From the NCBI GenBank assembly GCA_020047815.1, contig JAIFNG010000175.1, positions 1-64,000 of the forward strand: 64,000 nt of DNA, read 5' to 3'. The first letter of the stretch is position 1. Each line of letters opens with the position of its first letter. Shown here piece after piece: positions 9,955 through 19,935 of the stretch. The position numbers were made by a program, and so were the translations under genes. The notes beneath the pieces were generated by a model. That model ran no database searches and had not been told where the DNA came from. It worked only from the letters and a program-made list of their open reading frames with translations. This DNA comes from Anaerolinea sp. (GTDB lineage Bacteria > Chloroflexota > Anaerolineae > Anaerolineales > Villigracilaceae).

Positions 9955-11448
9955 ATGCCACAATATATTGCCGCAATAGACCAGGGAACCACGAGTACCC
10001 GTTTTATCATTTTCGACCATGCAGGAAATATTGTTGCCGTTGACCAAAAGGAACATGAGCAGATTTTTCCCAAGCCAGGTTGGGTGGAGCATGACCCGCT
10101 GGAGATCTGGGTTCGGACCCAGGAGGTGATGAGAGGGGCGCTGGAGAAGCTGGTCAACAGTAAGAAATTGATGGTTAGTGATGTTGCCGCGATTGGAATC
10201 ACCAATCAACGTGAGACAGCGGTTGTATGGGAGAAATCCACTGGCAAGCCTGTCTATAACGCGATAGTCTGGCAGGATACACGTACGGATGTAATTTGCA
10301 ACGAACTGGCGAAAGACGGGGGACAGGATCGTCTGCGCGAAAAAACAGGGCTGCCGCTGGCCACTTATTTTTCCGGGCCAAAAATCAAATGGATCCTCGA
10401 TAATGTGGAAGGGGTACGCGCCAAAGCTGAAAAAGGGGAACTCGCATTCGGCAATATTGATACCTGGATCATTTGGAATTTAACAGGCGAGCATGTTACT
10501 GATGTGACCAACGCCTCACGCACTTTGCTGATGAACTTGCATACATTGGATTGGGATGACGACATTCTCAAACTGCTGGATATTCCGCGTGCGATGCTGC
10601 CTGAGATCAGATCCTCTTCGGAAATCTATGGGACGGCGAAAACCATTTTACAAGGGGTTCCAGTGTCGGGTGATTTGGGCGACCAGCAGGCGGCATTGTT
10701 TGGTCAAACCTGTTTTAGCGCTGGTGAAGCCAAGAATACCTATGGGACAGGTTGTTTCATGCTGATGAATATGGGCGAAATTCCTGTGCCTTCCAAATCC
10801 GGGTTGCTGACAACCCTTGGGTACAAGATCGGGAATCAAAAAGCTGTGTATGCGCTTGAAGGGTCGATTGCGGTTACCGGTGCATTGGTCCAATGGCTGC
10901 GGGACAACCTCGGAATTATTCAAAAATCCTCTGACGTTGAAACGTTAGCGAAAACCGTGGAAGACAGTGGCGGCATTTATTTTGTCCCTGCCTTTTCCGG
11001 TCTATACGCTCCGTATTGGAAATCCAATGCGCGTGGTGCAATTGTTGGGATGACCCGCTATGTGAACAAAGGTCACATAGCCCGCGCCGCTTTGGATGCG
11101 ACCGCCTATCAGACCCGGGAAGTGCTTGAAGCAATGGAGAGTGACTCTGGTGTTAAACTGACGGCATTGAAGGTGGATGGCGGCATGGTTTTTAACGAAT
11201 TGTTGATGCAGTTCCAATCCGATATCCTGGATGTGCCTGTTGTGCGTCCCAAAGTGGCAGAAACCACTGCTCTCGGCGCAGCATACGCGGCGGGACTTGC
11301 CGTTGGTTTCTGGAAGGATTACGATGAGCTGCGCAGCAACTGGGGCAAGGACAAAGAATGGAAGCCGAAGATGGACCCAACCCTGCGCGGTAGTTTATAC
11401 GCAGGCTGGAAGAAAGCCGTCACGCGCACATTTGACTGGGTCGAATAA
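9955..11448 (+). CDS. glpK: Glycerol kinase
   Basis: [74 protein letters not shown]. Confidence 0.95.
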   Translation: MPQYIAAIDQGTTSTRFIIFDHAGNIVAVDQKEHEQIFPKPGWVEHDPLEIWVRTQEVMRGALEKLVNSKKLMVSDVAAIGITNQRETAVVWEKSTGKPVYNAIVWQDTRTDVICNELAKDGGQDRLREKTGLPLATYFSGPKIKWILDNVEGVRAKAEKGELAFGNIDTWIIWNLTGEHVTDVTNASRTLLMNLHTLDWDDDILKLLDIPRAMLPEIRSSSEIYGTAKTILQGVPVSGDLGDQQAALFGQTCFSAGEAKNTYGTGCFMLMNMGEIPVPSKSGLLTTLGYKIGNQKAVYALEGSIAVTGALVQWLRDNLGIIQKSSDVETLAKTVEDSGGIYFVPAFSGLYAPYWKSNARGAIVGMTRYVNKGHIARAALDATAYQTREVLEAMESDSGVKLTALKVDGGMVFNELLMQFQSDILDVPVVRPKVAETTALGAAYAAGLAVGFWKDYDELRSNWGKDKEWKPKMDPTLRGSLYAGWKKAVTRTFDWVE

Positions 11449-11524
11449 TGAACACTGCAGAAGTTCTGCTTCTGCAGTTCAAAGGTATTGATCTTAACAA
11501 CAGATTTCAAAATTGGATGAAAAA

Positions 11525-13219
11525 ATGAATCGAAAAGAAATTCTCTCTTCCCTTAAGACAAATCCCGAAATTTCCGTGCTGATTGTTGGTGCGGGGATTA
11601 ACGGCATCGGTACTTTTCGTGACCTGACCCTGAATGGCATGGATACCTTGCTCATTGATCGCGGGGACTTTTGTTCGGGTGCCAGCGCCGCATCATCACA
11701 TATGGCGCATGGCGGGATCCGCTATTTGGAGAACGGCGAATTCCGTTTGGTGCGTGAGGCAGTACGAGAACGTAATCGCATGATCCAGAATGCGCCGCAC
11801 ATTGTCAGTCCACTGCCCACGACCATCCCCATGTTCAAATATTTTTCCGGCTTGTTCAATGCACCGCTCAAATTCCTGGGCTGGCTGACCAAGCCTTCGG
11901 AACGAGGTTCTGTCATCATTAAACTCGGCTTGATGATGTACGATGCCTACACAGGCAAGACCCGCACTGTACCACGCCACCAGTTTATGCTGCGGACTGA
12001 ATCGCTGAAACACTGGCCCCGGCTGAATCCTGGTATCGCCACGACCGCCACTTATTATGACGGTCTCATCTCCAATCCCGAACGTCTCGCGCTTGAAATT
12101 GCCCTGGATGCCGAAACTGACAGCTCCAACGCGCGAATGTTGAACTATGTCAGCCTGTCAGGCAGTGAAAAGGACTCAGTCACATTGCGAGATGAGTTGA
12201 CTGGCGAAACCTATGTCGTCCGCCCGAAATTGCTGATCAACGCGGCTGGACCCTGGATCGATGTGGCAAATGATAAGCTGGGTCTTTCCACCCGCTATAT
12301 CAGTGGTACCAAAGGCTCTCATGTGGTTGTAGACCATCCTGACCTGCGTGCTGCGATCGGATCCAACGAATTTTTCTTTGAAAATAAAGATGGACGGATC
12401 GTGCTCCTCTTTCCGATGGTTGACCGGGTATTGATCGGCACGTCAGATATTAAAATTGAAAATCCAGATGAAGTATATTGCACCGATGAGGAAGTGGAAT
12501 ATTTTCTTGAATTGGTCACGCGAGTTTTTCCATCCATCAAAGTTAGCAAGGAAAATATTGTTTTTCAATTTACTGGTGTTCGTCCATTGGGCAGCAGCGG
12601 CGAGGCGAAGACCACTGCCCAATACAGCCGTGACCATCATATTGAAGTGTTGGATGCCGGGCAGACAAAATTATCCTTCCCGGTCTATTCTCTGATCGGG
12701 GGCAAGTGGACCTCCTACCGTGCATTTTCAGAACAGGTAACGGATAAGGTCCTTGCATTTTTCGGCAAACCCCGCCAGAAAGACACCTCCAACCTGCCAA
12801 TAGGCGGTGGACGGGGTTATTCCACCGATTCCAGCGATCAGAAATACCAGATTGAGAAACTTGCTGCAGAAACAGGGGTCAGCAAAGAGCGGGCACAGGT
12901 ATTGTATCTTCGCTATGGTTCGCGCGCAGAAACCGTGATCCGTTTCATGAATTTAGAATTGGATACGCCGCTCAAATCCCTGCCCGACTACACCCGCCGT
13001 GAAATCATATTTCTCGTCGAGCAGGAAAAAGCCATGCGTCTTGATGACCTGCTTTTGCGGCGCACCATGTTGGCCATGCTTGGTTATCTCACAAAGGAAA
13101 TCGTGCAGGAATTTGGCGATGTGTTGGGTGATTGCATGGGGTGGGATGTTAAACAGAAAAATGCCGAAGTTGAGTACGTGCTCGGTTTGCTTCGAGAACG
13201 GCATGGGTCCAGGATTTGA
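11525..13219 (+). CDS. glpD: Glycerol-3-phosphate dehydrogenase (FAD-dependent)
   Basis: VLIVGAGINGIGTFRDLTLNGMDTLLIDRGDFCSGASAASSHMAHGGIRYLENGEFRLVREAVRERN. Confidence 0.9.
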   Translation: MNRKEILSSLKTNPEISVLIVGAGINGIGTFRDLTLNGMDTLLIDRGDFCSGASAASSHMAHGGIRYLENGEFRLVREAVRERNRMIQNAPHIVSPLPTTIPMFKYFSGLFNAPLKFLGWLTKPSERGSVIIKLGLMMYDAYTGKTRTVPRHQFMLRTESLKHWPRLNPGIATTATYYDGLISNPERLALEIALDAETDSSNARMLNYVSLSGSEKDSVTLRDELTGETYVVRPKLLINAAGPWIDVANDKLGLSTRYISGTKGSHVVVDHPDLRAAIGSNEFFFENKDGRIVLLFPMVDRVLIGTSDIKIENPDEVYCTDEEVEYFLELVTRVFPSIKVSKENIVFQFTGVRPLGSSGEAKTTAQYSRDHHIEVLDAGQTKLSFPVYSLIGGKWTSYRAFSEQVTDKVLAFFGKPRQKDTSNLPIGGGRGYSTDSSDQKYQIEKLAAETGVSKERAQVLYLRYGSRAETVIRFMNLELDTPLKSLPDYTRREIIFLVEQEKAMRLDDLLLRRTMLAMLGYLTKEIVQEFGDVLGDCMGWDVKQKNAEVEYVLGLLRERHGSRI

Positions 13220-13241
13220 GGCGGGTGGTAAAATCCTGTTG

Positions 13242-14189
13242 ATGAGTACAAAAAAAATAACTGTTGACCTTGTCATTCCCATCTTTAATGAAGAGGGAGT
13301 TGTTGAACACATTCACAAGCGGATCTGCAATGTGGTGGATTCGCTTGTGGATGATTTCCATTTTATTTATGTGGACGACGGTTCACGTGACGGGACAGTG
13401 GAAACCATCCGAAAAATTGCAGAGAGCGACCCGAGGGTAACGCTGCTGCGACTCAGCCGCAACTTCGGGCACCAGGCCGCTCTAACAGCCGGCATGGAAG
13501 CTTCAAATGCCGATGTGGTCATCACACTTGACGGTGATGGTCAGCATCCGCCTGAGATGATCCCGCAAATGCTGGATCTCATCGCCCAGGGGTATGATAT
13601 TGTGCAAACCCAGCGCATGGATGCGGCGCAACCTGTATCTTTTAAAAAATGGACTTCGGGTTTCTTTTATCGTTTGATCAATATCATTAGCGGTACATCA
13701 GTTTTGCAGGGCGCAGCGGATTTTCGTGCGCTTACCCGTCCTGCCGTAAATGCATTGAAAAGCATGCCTGAATATCACCGCTTTTTGCGCGGCATGGTTT
13801 CATGGATCGGCTATTCAATGGTGATCCTGCCTTACAAGCCCGAGGAACGCATTAGTGGTGTATCGAAATATTCATTAAGTAAGATGGTGAGCCTTGCAAT
13901 GGATGCGATTTTTTCATTCTCCCTCATGCCTCTTTATCTGGGGCTCAGTCTGGGCGGCATCCTGTTTTGTCTTGCGGCAGCAGAAATGATATATGTGCTT
14001 TCGTTCTGGGTCACGGGACGCACCTCCAATCTTGCGCCGGGTTGGAGTTCATTGATGTTTGTGATCCTGATCGTTGGCGGAATATTGATGGCGTTGCTTG
14101 GCTTCATTGGCGTATATGTCGGCTACATTTTTCAGGAAGTGAAACACAGACCTGTTTATTTAGTTAGAGGGGAGAAGAAGGATGAATGA
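13242..14189 (+). CDS. Family 2 glycosyltransferase (polyprenyl-P-sugar type)
   Basis: VIPIFNEEGVVEHIHKRI, YVDDGSRDGTVETIRKIA, LDGDGQHPPEMIPQM plus C-terminal TM helices; ORF-track start at 12999 overlaps glpD so start moved to 13242. Confidence 0.85.
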   Translation: MSTKKITVDLVIPIFNEEGVVEHIHKRICNVVDSLVDDFHFIYVDDGSRDGTVETIRKIAESDPRVTLLRLSRNFGHQAALTAGMEASNADVVITLDGDGQHPPEMIPQMLDLIAQGYDIVQTQRMDAAQPVSFKKWTSGFFYRLINIISGTSVLQGAADFRALTRPAVNALKSMPEYHRFLRGMVSWIGYSMVILPYKPEERISGVSKYSLSKMVSLAMDAIFSFSLMPLYLGLSLGGILFCLAAAEMIYVLSFWVTGRTSNLAPGWSSLMFVILIVGGILMALLGFIGVYVGYIFQEVKHRPVYLVRGEKKDE

Positions 14190-14826
14190 TCTCCGTTCAC
14201 AACCTTTTCATATTACATTGCTGCGCCATGGTGAATCGATCGGCAATGCAGAATCTCGCTGGCAGGGCCAATCTGACTTCCCCCTGACCGATACGGGACG
14301 CGCGCAGGCGCGGGCGCTGGCTGAGCGCTGGCAGAAGGAAAATGTGAAATTTGATTTTCTGATCACCAGCCCATTGTTACGCGCGAGAGAAACAGCGGAG
14401 ATCATTTCTTCTGCATTGGAACTAACTGTTGAACTTGACTCACTCTGGCTAGAGCGTGACAACGGTGATTTTGCCGGGCTTACTGCGCATGAAGTCCGCC
14501 AAAACTTCCAGCATCCGTCTTTTTCAACACCGTATGACCCTGTTGGCGGGGATGGGGAAGGTGATTGGGAATTGTTCCTGCGCGCCGGGCAGGCTTTGCA
14601 CAGTTTACTTAAACGTACACCCGCCCGATATTTGATCGTTTCGCATGGCGGATTGTTGAATCAGATCATGCATGCGGTAATGGGCATTGCTCCGCAGGCA
14701 AATAATGCCGGCACACGTTTTCGTTTTGGAAATACTGCATTTGCCCAGTTGATGTATTATCCGCATCAGCACCGCTGGGCGATCGATAAACTCAACGATC
14801 ACACACATTGGCTCGATACTGATTAA
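14182..14826 (+). CDS. Histidine phosphatase family protein
   Basis: ITLLRHGESIGNAESRWQGQSDFPLTDTGRAQARALAERW. Confidence 0.9.
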   Translation: MNDLRSQPFHITLLRHGESIGNAESRWQGQSDFPLTDTGRAQARALAERWQKENVKFDFLITSPLLRARETAEIISSALELTVELDSLWLERDNGDFAGLTAHEVRQNFQHPSFSTPYDPVGGDGEGDWELFLRAGQALHSLLKRTPARYLIVSHGGLLNQIMHAVMGIAPQANNAGTRFRFGNTAFAQLMYYPHQHRWAIDKLNDHTHWLDTD

Positions 14827-14982
14827 GGGTCAAGAGAAGGCAGTCATTATAATTATCCTTGTGATGTGTACCAGAGCGGTGTCTTGCTGCCAGGATGGTA
14901 CCTGGTCTTTTCGTAGAAACCAGATCTGATCATTATCAGGAAACTGCTTTGGCAGGAACAAGATCAACTCGCCGCTATCTTC

Positions 14983-16104
14983 ATGTTCATAGAGGTTATT
15001 TTGCAATCATCCATATCACCTATAAAATCATCCGCGCGTTTGAAGTTCCTTGTTTTTGGCGCTGGTGCCATTGGAACCTATTTTGGCGGTTCGCTTGTGA
15101 TTGCGGGGCATGATGTTGTCTTTGTGGAACAACCGAAGATGGTCAAGGAATTGCGTGAGCATGGCTTGCGGCTTGATCTGACGATCGATAAAAGGAGAAA
15201 GACACAGGATGCATTTGTTGTAGAACCGCGTTCTTTCGTGGTTGCGCCCTCTTTGGAAGAAGCCTTGAAGTTTGGACCTTTTGATGTTGCTCTCTTTGCC
15301 CTGAAGTCCTTTGATACAGCTGCTGCTCTCGAAGGAATGAAGCCTTTCGCAGAAAAATTACCGCCGATCCTGTGCCTCTCAAATGGGGTTGAAAATGAGC
15401 AAGTTATTGCGGATGCATTTGGACCAGAGAAGGTCATTTATGGTACGGTAACCACGGCAATCGGCAGACGCGGAGCAGGTGATGTTGTGTTGGAAAAATT
15501 ACGTGGTATGGGTGTTGCGTCCGGGAATCTGCTCTCTGAGACGCTTGTTGCCGTGCTGGATGGCGCGTATTTAAACTGTCGTCTATATTCCGACCCGCAC
15601 AGCATGAAATGGTCGAAGATGTTGACCAATCTCATCTCCAACCCAACCTCGGCAATTTTGAACATGACCGCGGCGCAGGTTTTTGCAAATAAAAAATTAT
15701 ACAAACTTGAAATTGACATGCTAAAAGAATGTCTCCTGGTGATGAAAGCGCAAGGGTTGGAGGTGGTTAACCTGCCGGGCACACCTGTCAAAGCATTGGC
15801 TTTTGCAACCCGATTACCCCTCCCGCTTTCCAGACCTTTTCTATCCCGTGCCGCAGGCAGCGGGCGCGGTGCAAAGATGCCCTCATTTCATATTGACCTG
15901 TATTCGGGCCGCGGCAGAAGTGAAGTTGAATATTTACACGGCGCGGTCGTGCGCGAGGGGAAAAAACGGGGTATTTCCACACCAGTTAATGAGTTACTTA
16001 CAACCACACTTCTGGCATTGACCAACAAGGAAATTCCGTTGGATGAATATGCTGACCAGCCCGAGAAATTATTGTCCAGGGTAATTCACAAATCCATTGT
16101 CTAA
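14983..16104 (+). CDS. 2-dehydropantoate 2-reductase family protein (start uncertain)
   Basis: KFLVFGAGAIGTYFGGSLVIAGHDVVFVEQP; LSNGVENEQVIADAFGPEKVIYGTVTTAIG; KWSKMLTNLISNPTSAIL. Confidence 0.8.
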   Translation: MFIEVILQSSISPIKSSARLKFLVFGAGAIGTYFGGSLVIAGHDVVFVEQPKMVKELREHGLRLDLTIDKRRKTQDAFVVEPRSFVVAPSLEEALKFGPFDVALFALKSFDTAAALEGMKPFAEKLPPILCLSNGVENEQVIADAFGPEKVIYGTVTTAIGRRGAGDVVLEKLRGMGVASGNLLSETLVAVLDGAYLNCRLYSDPHSMKWSKMLTNLISNPTSAILNMTAAQVFANKKLYKLEIDMLKECLLVMKAQGLEVVNLPGTPVKALAFATRLPLPLSRPFLSRAAGSGRGAKMPSFHIDLYSGRGRSEVEYLHGAVVREGKKRGISTPVNELLTTTLLALTNKEIPLDEYADQPEKLLSRVIHKSIV

Positions 16105-16154
16105 AGTCATTTGACCTTTTCCCTACCCTCATCCTGAATCGAACTGGAAAGATT

Positions 16155-17852
16155 ATGTCCATAAAATTTATTGAATCCAATAAAAATGTCGAACTTCACC
16201 TTCCGGATGGGAGGGTGCTTTCTGCTGCACGAGGGACGCAGGTGGGCGAGTTTCTTCGCATGGTGAAGGATGATTTTGGCGCACCCATCGTCGCTGCGAT
16301 CATCAATAATGAAATTCATGAACTCACCTATCCAGTTGAGATCGAGGCCCATTGCACCCCTGTTACCATGGATAGCGCTGATGGTGCCCGCATCTATCGC
16401 CGCTCACTCATCTTCCTGCTTGAACTTGCGTTCTCGGAACTTTTCCCCAATGCAAAACTTACCATTGACCATTCCGTTTCATCAGGAGGATACTATTGTC
16501 AGGTGACGGAACATGGCGATGCGTTGACGCAAATCGAACTTGATTCGCTCAAGGGGCACATGCTGAAACTTGTGGATGAAGACCACCTTTTTGGACGCAA
16601 ACAAGTTCCCATTCAGGAATCCATTCAATATTTCCAAAAGCTCGGCTACGAAGATAAAGTTCGTTTGTTTTCGCATCGCCAGAAGGATTATCTTACATTG
16701 TACAGCCTCGGCGAGCGCATGGATTATCTGCACGGATATATGGTTCCGTCCACGGGCTATCTGCGCTGGTTTGATCTCAATCTGATCAATGGAGGATTCA
16801 CACTTCAATTTCCACGCCGCCATGCGCCCACGCATCTTGAGCCGATGGGTGATTATCCAAAATTATTAAATACCTTTCGTCAATACGGTAACTGGTTGAC
16901 GCGCCTCGATATTGATAACGTTGGCGCGCTCAACGACGCCATCCAATCGGGACGCGCCGATGAGATCGTGTTGGTCTCAGAGGCACTTCATGAACAAAAC
17001 GTAGCTGACATAGCACAACAGATCGCGCAGAAAAATTCGCGCATCATATTAATTGCAGGTCCCTCTTCCTCGGGGAAAACAACAACCGCGCGCCGGCTTG
17101 CCATTCAATTACTTGCACGCGGTATTTCGCCCTTCCCGCTGGAACTGGATAATTATTTCATCGACCGCGCAAAGACTCCACTTGGCGAGGACGGCAAGCC
17201 GGATTTTGAAAGACTTGAAGCATTGGATATCACGCGTCTCGCACTGGATATTGAAAAGCTTCTCAGCGGGGAAAAAGTCCAATTGCCGCGCTATAACTTT
17301 AAGGCAGGGATGAGCGAAGTTGGAGACAGCATCCAATTAAAGGATGGACAACCACTGATCCTCGAAGGGATCCACGGAATGAATCCCCGTCTCATTTCTG
17401 AGCGTTGGACGGGTGCGGCGTTTCGTATTTATGTCTCTGCCTTAACCCAGCTTAATCTCGACCGCCATAACAGGGTTTCCACAACTGATACCCGTCTTAT
17501 CCGGCGCATCGTGCGCGACGCGCGTGAACGCGGATATTCTGCCGCGCAAACCATCGGCATTTGGGAGTCAGTGCGGCGCGGTGAGAAGCGGCATATTTTC
17601 CCATTTCAGGAAAATGCTGATGTGATGTTCAACTCGGCTCTGGTGTATGAACTGGCAGTGCTTAAGCCACTGGCAGAGCCGCTTCTGCGTCAGGTACAGC
17701 ACCGGGTTCCTGAATACATTGAAGCCCGCAGGCTGCTTGCCTTCCTCGATTGGTTTCTGCCGTTGGATGCGAGTTTGATCCCCGGAAATTCCATCATGCG
17801 TGAATTTTTAGGCGGGTCCAGTTTGAAGGAATTTAAGATCTGGCGTGGATAG
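16155..17852 (+). CDS. TGS/ThrRS-like N-terminal domain fused to uridine kinase-like nucleoside kinase
   Basis: TGS-like N-terminus; LIAGPSSSGKTTTARRLAIQLLARGISPFPLELDNYFIDR. Confidence 0.85.
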   Translation: MSIKFIESNKNVELHLPDGRVLSAARGTQVGEFLRMVKDDFGAPIVAAIINNEIHELTYPVEIEAHCTPVTMDSADGARIYRRSLIFLLELAFSELFPNAKLTIDHSVSSGGYYCQVTEHGDALTQIELDSLKGHMLKLVDEDHLFGRKQVPIQESIQYFQKLGYEDKVRLFSHRQKDYLTLYSLGERMDYLHGYMVPSTGYLRWFDLNLINGGFTLQFPRRHAPTHLEPMGDYPKLLNTFRQYGNWLTRLDIDNVGALNDAIQSGRADEIVLVSEALHEQNVADIAQQIAQKNSRIILIAGPSSSGKTTTARRLAIQLLARGISPFPLELDNYFIDRAKTPLGEDGKPDFERLEALDITRLALDIEKLLSGEKVQLPRYNFKAGMSEVGDSIQLKDGQPLILEGIHGMNPRLISERWTGAAFRIYVSALTQLNLDRHNRVSTTDTRLIRRIVRDARERGYSAAQTIGIWESVRRGEKRHIFPFQENADVMFNSALVYELAVLKPLAEPLLRQVQHRVPEYIEARRLLAFLDWFLPLDASLIPGNSIMREFLGGSSLKEFKIWRG

Positions 17853-17934
17853 AATACAAAAGGAAGAGCGCCTCGGACGGGCTTGCTCTTTTATCTCCTT
17901 TCCCTTTTATTCTTTTTAAGTTATCCTAACTCCA

Positions 17935-19182
17935 ATGCAGCCGACCCTCTTTTCCTCCATTCATTTAACTGTTTCCCAGCTCACGTTCCATATCCGCAAA
18001 CAACTGGAGAACGATCCAACCTTGCAGGACGTCTGGGTGGAAGGGGAGATTTCCAATCTTTCGCGCCCTGCCTCGGGTCACATCTATTTCACGCTTAAAG
18101 ACAAGAATGCCGCCCTGAAATGTATGATGTGGAAGCAGGATGCGGGGCGTTCGCGGGTCAATTTGCAGGATGGGATGGCAATTGAAGCGCATGGCAGGAT
18201 CACGGTTTATGAGCCGCAGGGGACATATCAGCTCGCAGTCAATCTTATTCAGCCAAAAGGCGAAGGCGCTTTATATCAGGAATTCCTGCGCCTGAAAGCC
18301 TTGCTTGAAGCCGAAGGCCTCTTTGAGATCGATCGAAAACGTCCCATTCCTGCTCAGCCGCGGGTGGTCGGAATTGTTACCTCTGGCACGGGTGCGGCTT
18401 TGCGCGACATGATCAACACTCTGCGCCGGCGGCTGCCGCTTGTGCAGGTACTCCTTGTGACTTCGCCCGTGCAAGGGGTGGAAGCGCCGCCCGCTCTGGT
18501 GAAGGCTTTGCAATCGCTCAACTCCCTACCCATGATCTCAGATCATCCGACCCCGGATGTCATCCTACTTGCGCGTGGAGGCGGCTCGATCGAGGACTTG
18601 TGGGCTTTCAACACTGAGCAGGTGGTGCGCGCCGTTGCAGATTCAAAAATACCCGTCATCTGTGGTGTGGGTCACGAAACAGACTTCACCCTTAGTGACT
18701 TTGCAGCAGACTTGCGCGCTCCCACGCCGACCGCTGCCGCCGAGCTTGCCACGCAAACAACTCTGGATGACCTGCGAGACCTGCTTACATCCTACTCGTC
18801 CCGTCTCGCCTCTTCAATTTTGGATCTGACTGCTGAACAAAAAGCATTTATCTTCGCGTTGAGATCACGCCTGAAATATGTCTCCCCTGAACGGCGCATC
18901 CAGTCTGAATATCAACAACTCGACGAATTCTTACGCCGCGCATTCTCTGCAATGGATCACCGCATCCAATTACAATCAAACTACGTAAATGGAATATCGA
19001 GACGCCTGTTCTCGTTAAGTCCGGAGGGCATCCTTTTACGAGGATATGCGATCGTTACCCGGATTGAAGATGGCGCGGTTGTCTCGAAGGTGGCGCAGGC
19101 ACGGGGTGAGATGAAAGTCCGCGTGAGTGACGGCGAGTTTGGAATAAAATGTGATGTGTCCAGCAAAAATTGTGAATCGTAA
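17935..19182 (+). CDS. xseA: Exodeoxyribonuclease VII large subunit
   Basis: VWVEGEISNLSRPASGHIYFTLKD; ILARGGGSIEDLWAFN; GVGHETDFTLSDFAADLRAPTPTAAAELA. Confidence 0.95.
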   Translation: MQPTLFSSIHLTVSQLTFHIRKQLENDPTLQDVWVEGEISNLSRPASGHIYFTLKDKNAALKCMMWKQDAGRSRVNLQDGMAIEAHGRITVYEPQGTYQLAVNLIQPKGEGALYQEFLRLKALLEAEGLFEIDRKRPIPAQPRVVGIVTSGTGAALRDMINTLRRRLPLVQVLLVTSPVQGVEAPPALVKALQSLNSLPMISDHPTPDVILLARGGGSIEDLWAFNTEQVVRAVADSKIPVICGVGHETDFTLSDFAADLRAPTPTAAAELATQTTLDDLRDLLTSYSSRLASSILDLTAEQKAFIFALRSRLKYVSPERRIQSEYQQLDEFLRRAFSAMDHRIQLQSNYVNGISRRLFSLSPEGILLRGYAIVTRIEDGAVVSKVAQARGEMKVRVSDGEFGIKCDVSSKNCES

Positions 19183-19199
19183 AAGTGTTTGGAGAAGTC

Positions 19200-19445
19200 A
19201 TGGCAAAGTCTAAAATTGCAACAAAACCTATTGAAGAATTATCCTACGAAGAAGCGCTGACCGAACTTGAAAGTATTGTAGAATCTCTGGAAGGCGGACA
19301 GAACTCACTTGAAGATTCGATGAAACTCTTTGAACGGGGACAGGCGTTAGCCTCGTATTGCGGCGTTTTGCTTGAGTCTGCCCAACTCAAAGTGCAGAAA
19401 CTGGCTGGAGAGAATATCAGCGCCTTTGAGGAAGAATCCGAATGA
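19200..19445 (+). CDS. xseB: Exodeoxyribonuclease VII small subunit
   Basis: LSYEEALTELESIVESLEGGQNSLEDSMKLFERGQALASYC downstream of xseA. Confidence 0.9.
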   Translation: MAKSKIATKPIEELSYEEALTELESIVESLEGGQNSLEDSMKLFERGQALASYCGVLLESAQLKVQKLAGENISAFEEESE

Positions 19446-19894
19446 ATTTGCTCGCGATATTTCAAAATAAAGTCTTGGTTGCTGTGTTGATCGGCTGGCT
19501 CTTGGCACAGATATTAAAGATCCCCACCGAGTATCTGCGTTCGCGTCGTTTGATGTGGGCAATGTTCTTTGCTGCAGGCGGCATGCCTTCTTCACACTCT
19601 GCGTTGTTGGTGTCCGGGACTTTGGCCGTGGGCTTGTATCACGGATTTGACAACCCCTTGTTTGGCATTGCGGTTGCCATCACCATGATCGTCGTCCATG
19701 ACGCGGCGGGGGTCCGCAGACAGGCAGGTATGCACGCGGAGCGCATTAACCTGCTTTTTGAAGAATTATTAAAAGGTCATATCTGGGGAGAAAAAGAATT
19801 GAAGGAAGTGATCGGTCATACTCCGCTTGAAGTAGTCGGCGGGATCTTACTGGGTTTCTTTGTGGCGATCACGCAATGGTTGTTGTGGCCGTGA
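19442..19894 (+). CDS. Divergent PAP2 family membrane protein
   Basis: GGMPSSHSALLVSGTLAVGL...VHDAAGVRRQAGMHA. Confidence 0.9.
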   Translation: MNLLAIFQNKVLVAVLIGWLLAQILKIPTEYLRSRRLMWAMFFAAGGMPSSHSALLVSGTLAVGLYHGFDNPLFGIAVAITMIVVHDAAGVRRQAGMHAERINLLFEELLKGHIWGEKELKEVIGHTPLEVVGGILLGFFVAITQWLLWP

Positions 19895-19935
19895 TGAAAA
19901 CCCTTTGAGTCGATTAAGGCACCCGCAGGGTCTTT

